From positions 1-5,146 of the forward strand of contig JAZOMF010000019.1 of the NCBI GenBank assembly GCA_045653805.1: a stretch of DNA of 5,146 bases. The letters run 5' to 3'. The notes beneath the pieces were generated by a model that saw nothing but the letters and a program-made list of their open reading frames with translations, did no database searches and had not been told where the DNA came from. Position 1 is the stretch's first letter. Each line of letters opens with the position of its first letter. Source of the DNA: SVTX01 sp045653805 (lineage in GTDB: Bacteria > Bacillota > Clostridia > Oscillospirales > CAG-272). Shown in pieces: positions 4,972 through 5,146 of this stretch. Position numbers and translations under genes: made by a program.

Positions 4972-5146
4972 GTTGATAAATTGGAGTTTATCGGGGAGAG
5001 GGGCGACACCATACGCCGTAGGGGAGTGGCTTGCTCCTCCCGTTAACGAACATTTAAATTCAACGAGCGGGACGCCGAGGACGTCGTCCCCTACGAATTT
5101 GAAATCGTTAAAACACATTCTACGGTAAACAAATTGGCAAACGTTT
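4972..5146. other. Intergenic right end, no gene seen
   Basis: Apart from the inverted repeat pair, this stretch shows a short inverted repeat GATAAA/TTTATC (4975-4980 with 4987-4992) and a GGCG/CGCC hairpin (5002-5005 with 5014-5017). The only frame of note (minus strand, 4927-5118) is made of the repeat sequence and runs into the operon terminator, so it is not credited. The last 40 bases show no recognisable start or promoter. Confidence 0.5.
5017..5095. repeat. Pair of inverted REP-like palindromic units
   Basis: Two related hairpin units face each other around the palindrome ATTTAAAT (5052-5059). Unit A reads CGTAGGGGA (5017-5025) and then ends TCCCG (5037-5041). Unit B on the other strand reads the same CGTAGGGGA (5095 back to 5087) and ends TCCCG (5073 back to 5069). 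Within unit B, GGGACG and CGTCCC pair perfectly (5070-5075 with 5085-5090). Within unit A, GGG and GAG pair with CTC and CCC, with a small bulge. The spacing of both units from the central palindrome is almost equal. GC content is well above the flanks. This resembles dispersed bacterial intergenic REP/BIME elements; I recall similar GGGGACGACGTCC sequences in gut Clostridia but cannot verify copy number here. Confidence 0.65.

Noticed and set aside
4927..5118. Minus-strand 63-residue frame at the right end
   Set aside because: It is composed of the inverted repeat units, begins in a region without a ribosome binding site, ends beside the operon terminator and has no recognisable protein features.

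Overview
The window looks like chromosomal DNA of a low-to-mid GC Firmicute, most likely a Clostridia-class gut-type bacterium. The reasons are AGGAG-type ribosome binding sites, consensus housekeeping promoters, a Mn2+ riboswitch ahead of mntP, the Firmicute-style trimeric purine nucleoside phosphorylase, and GC-rich palindromic intergenic repeats. This assignment is an inference; no marker gene is present. All five real genes are intact and no phage, IS or CRISPR structure is seen.

Layout, left to right. Positions 1-153 hold no convincing gene, only short repeats and coding-like scraps. A strong hairpin (154-193) ends a minus-strand gene for a diacylglycerol-kinase-like lipid kinase (203-1057), which has its own promoter near 1103-1131. 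A divergent promoter (1261-1289) drives a yybP-ykoY manganese riboswitch (1299-1411) and the mntP Mn2+ exporter (1476-2144), closed by a terminator at 2160-2187. Immediately after it a new promoter (2198-2226) starts a three-gene operon deoC-punA-deoB (2285-4924), closed by a strong terminator at 4940-4971. The right end (about 5000-5095) carries a pair of inverted, hairpin-forming REP-like units.

How the genes work together. The deo operon is a complete short route for using purine (deoxy)nucleosides. PunA releases the base and (deoxy)ribose-1-phosphate, DeoB converts that to (deoxy)ribose-5-phosphate, and DeoC splits deoxyribose-5-phosphate into acetaldehyde and glyceraldehyde-3-phosphate. 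DeoB is a Mn-dependent enzyme, so having a Mn exporter next door is suggestive, but the two units have separate promoters and terminators. The mntP leader shows a readable ON-switch logic: the 3' strand of aptamer helix P1 is also part of an intrinsic terminator, so Mn2+-stabilised P1 should permit transcription of the exporter.

I see no clearly novel system. The points most worth a second look are a four-cysteine cluster and an extra segment in MntP, a DeoB that lacks the usual C-terminal tail, a possible tiny leader ORF abutting mntP, and the repeats at both window ends.
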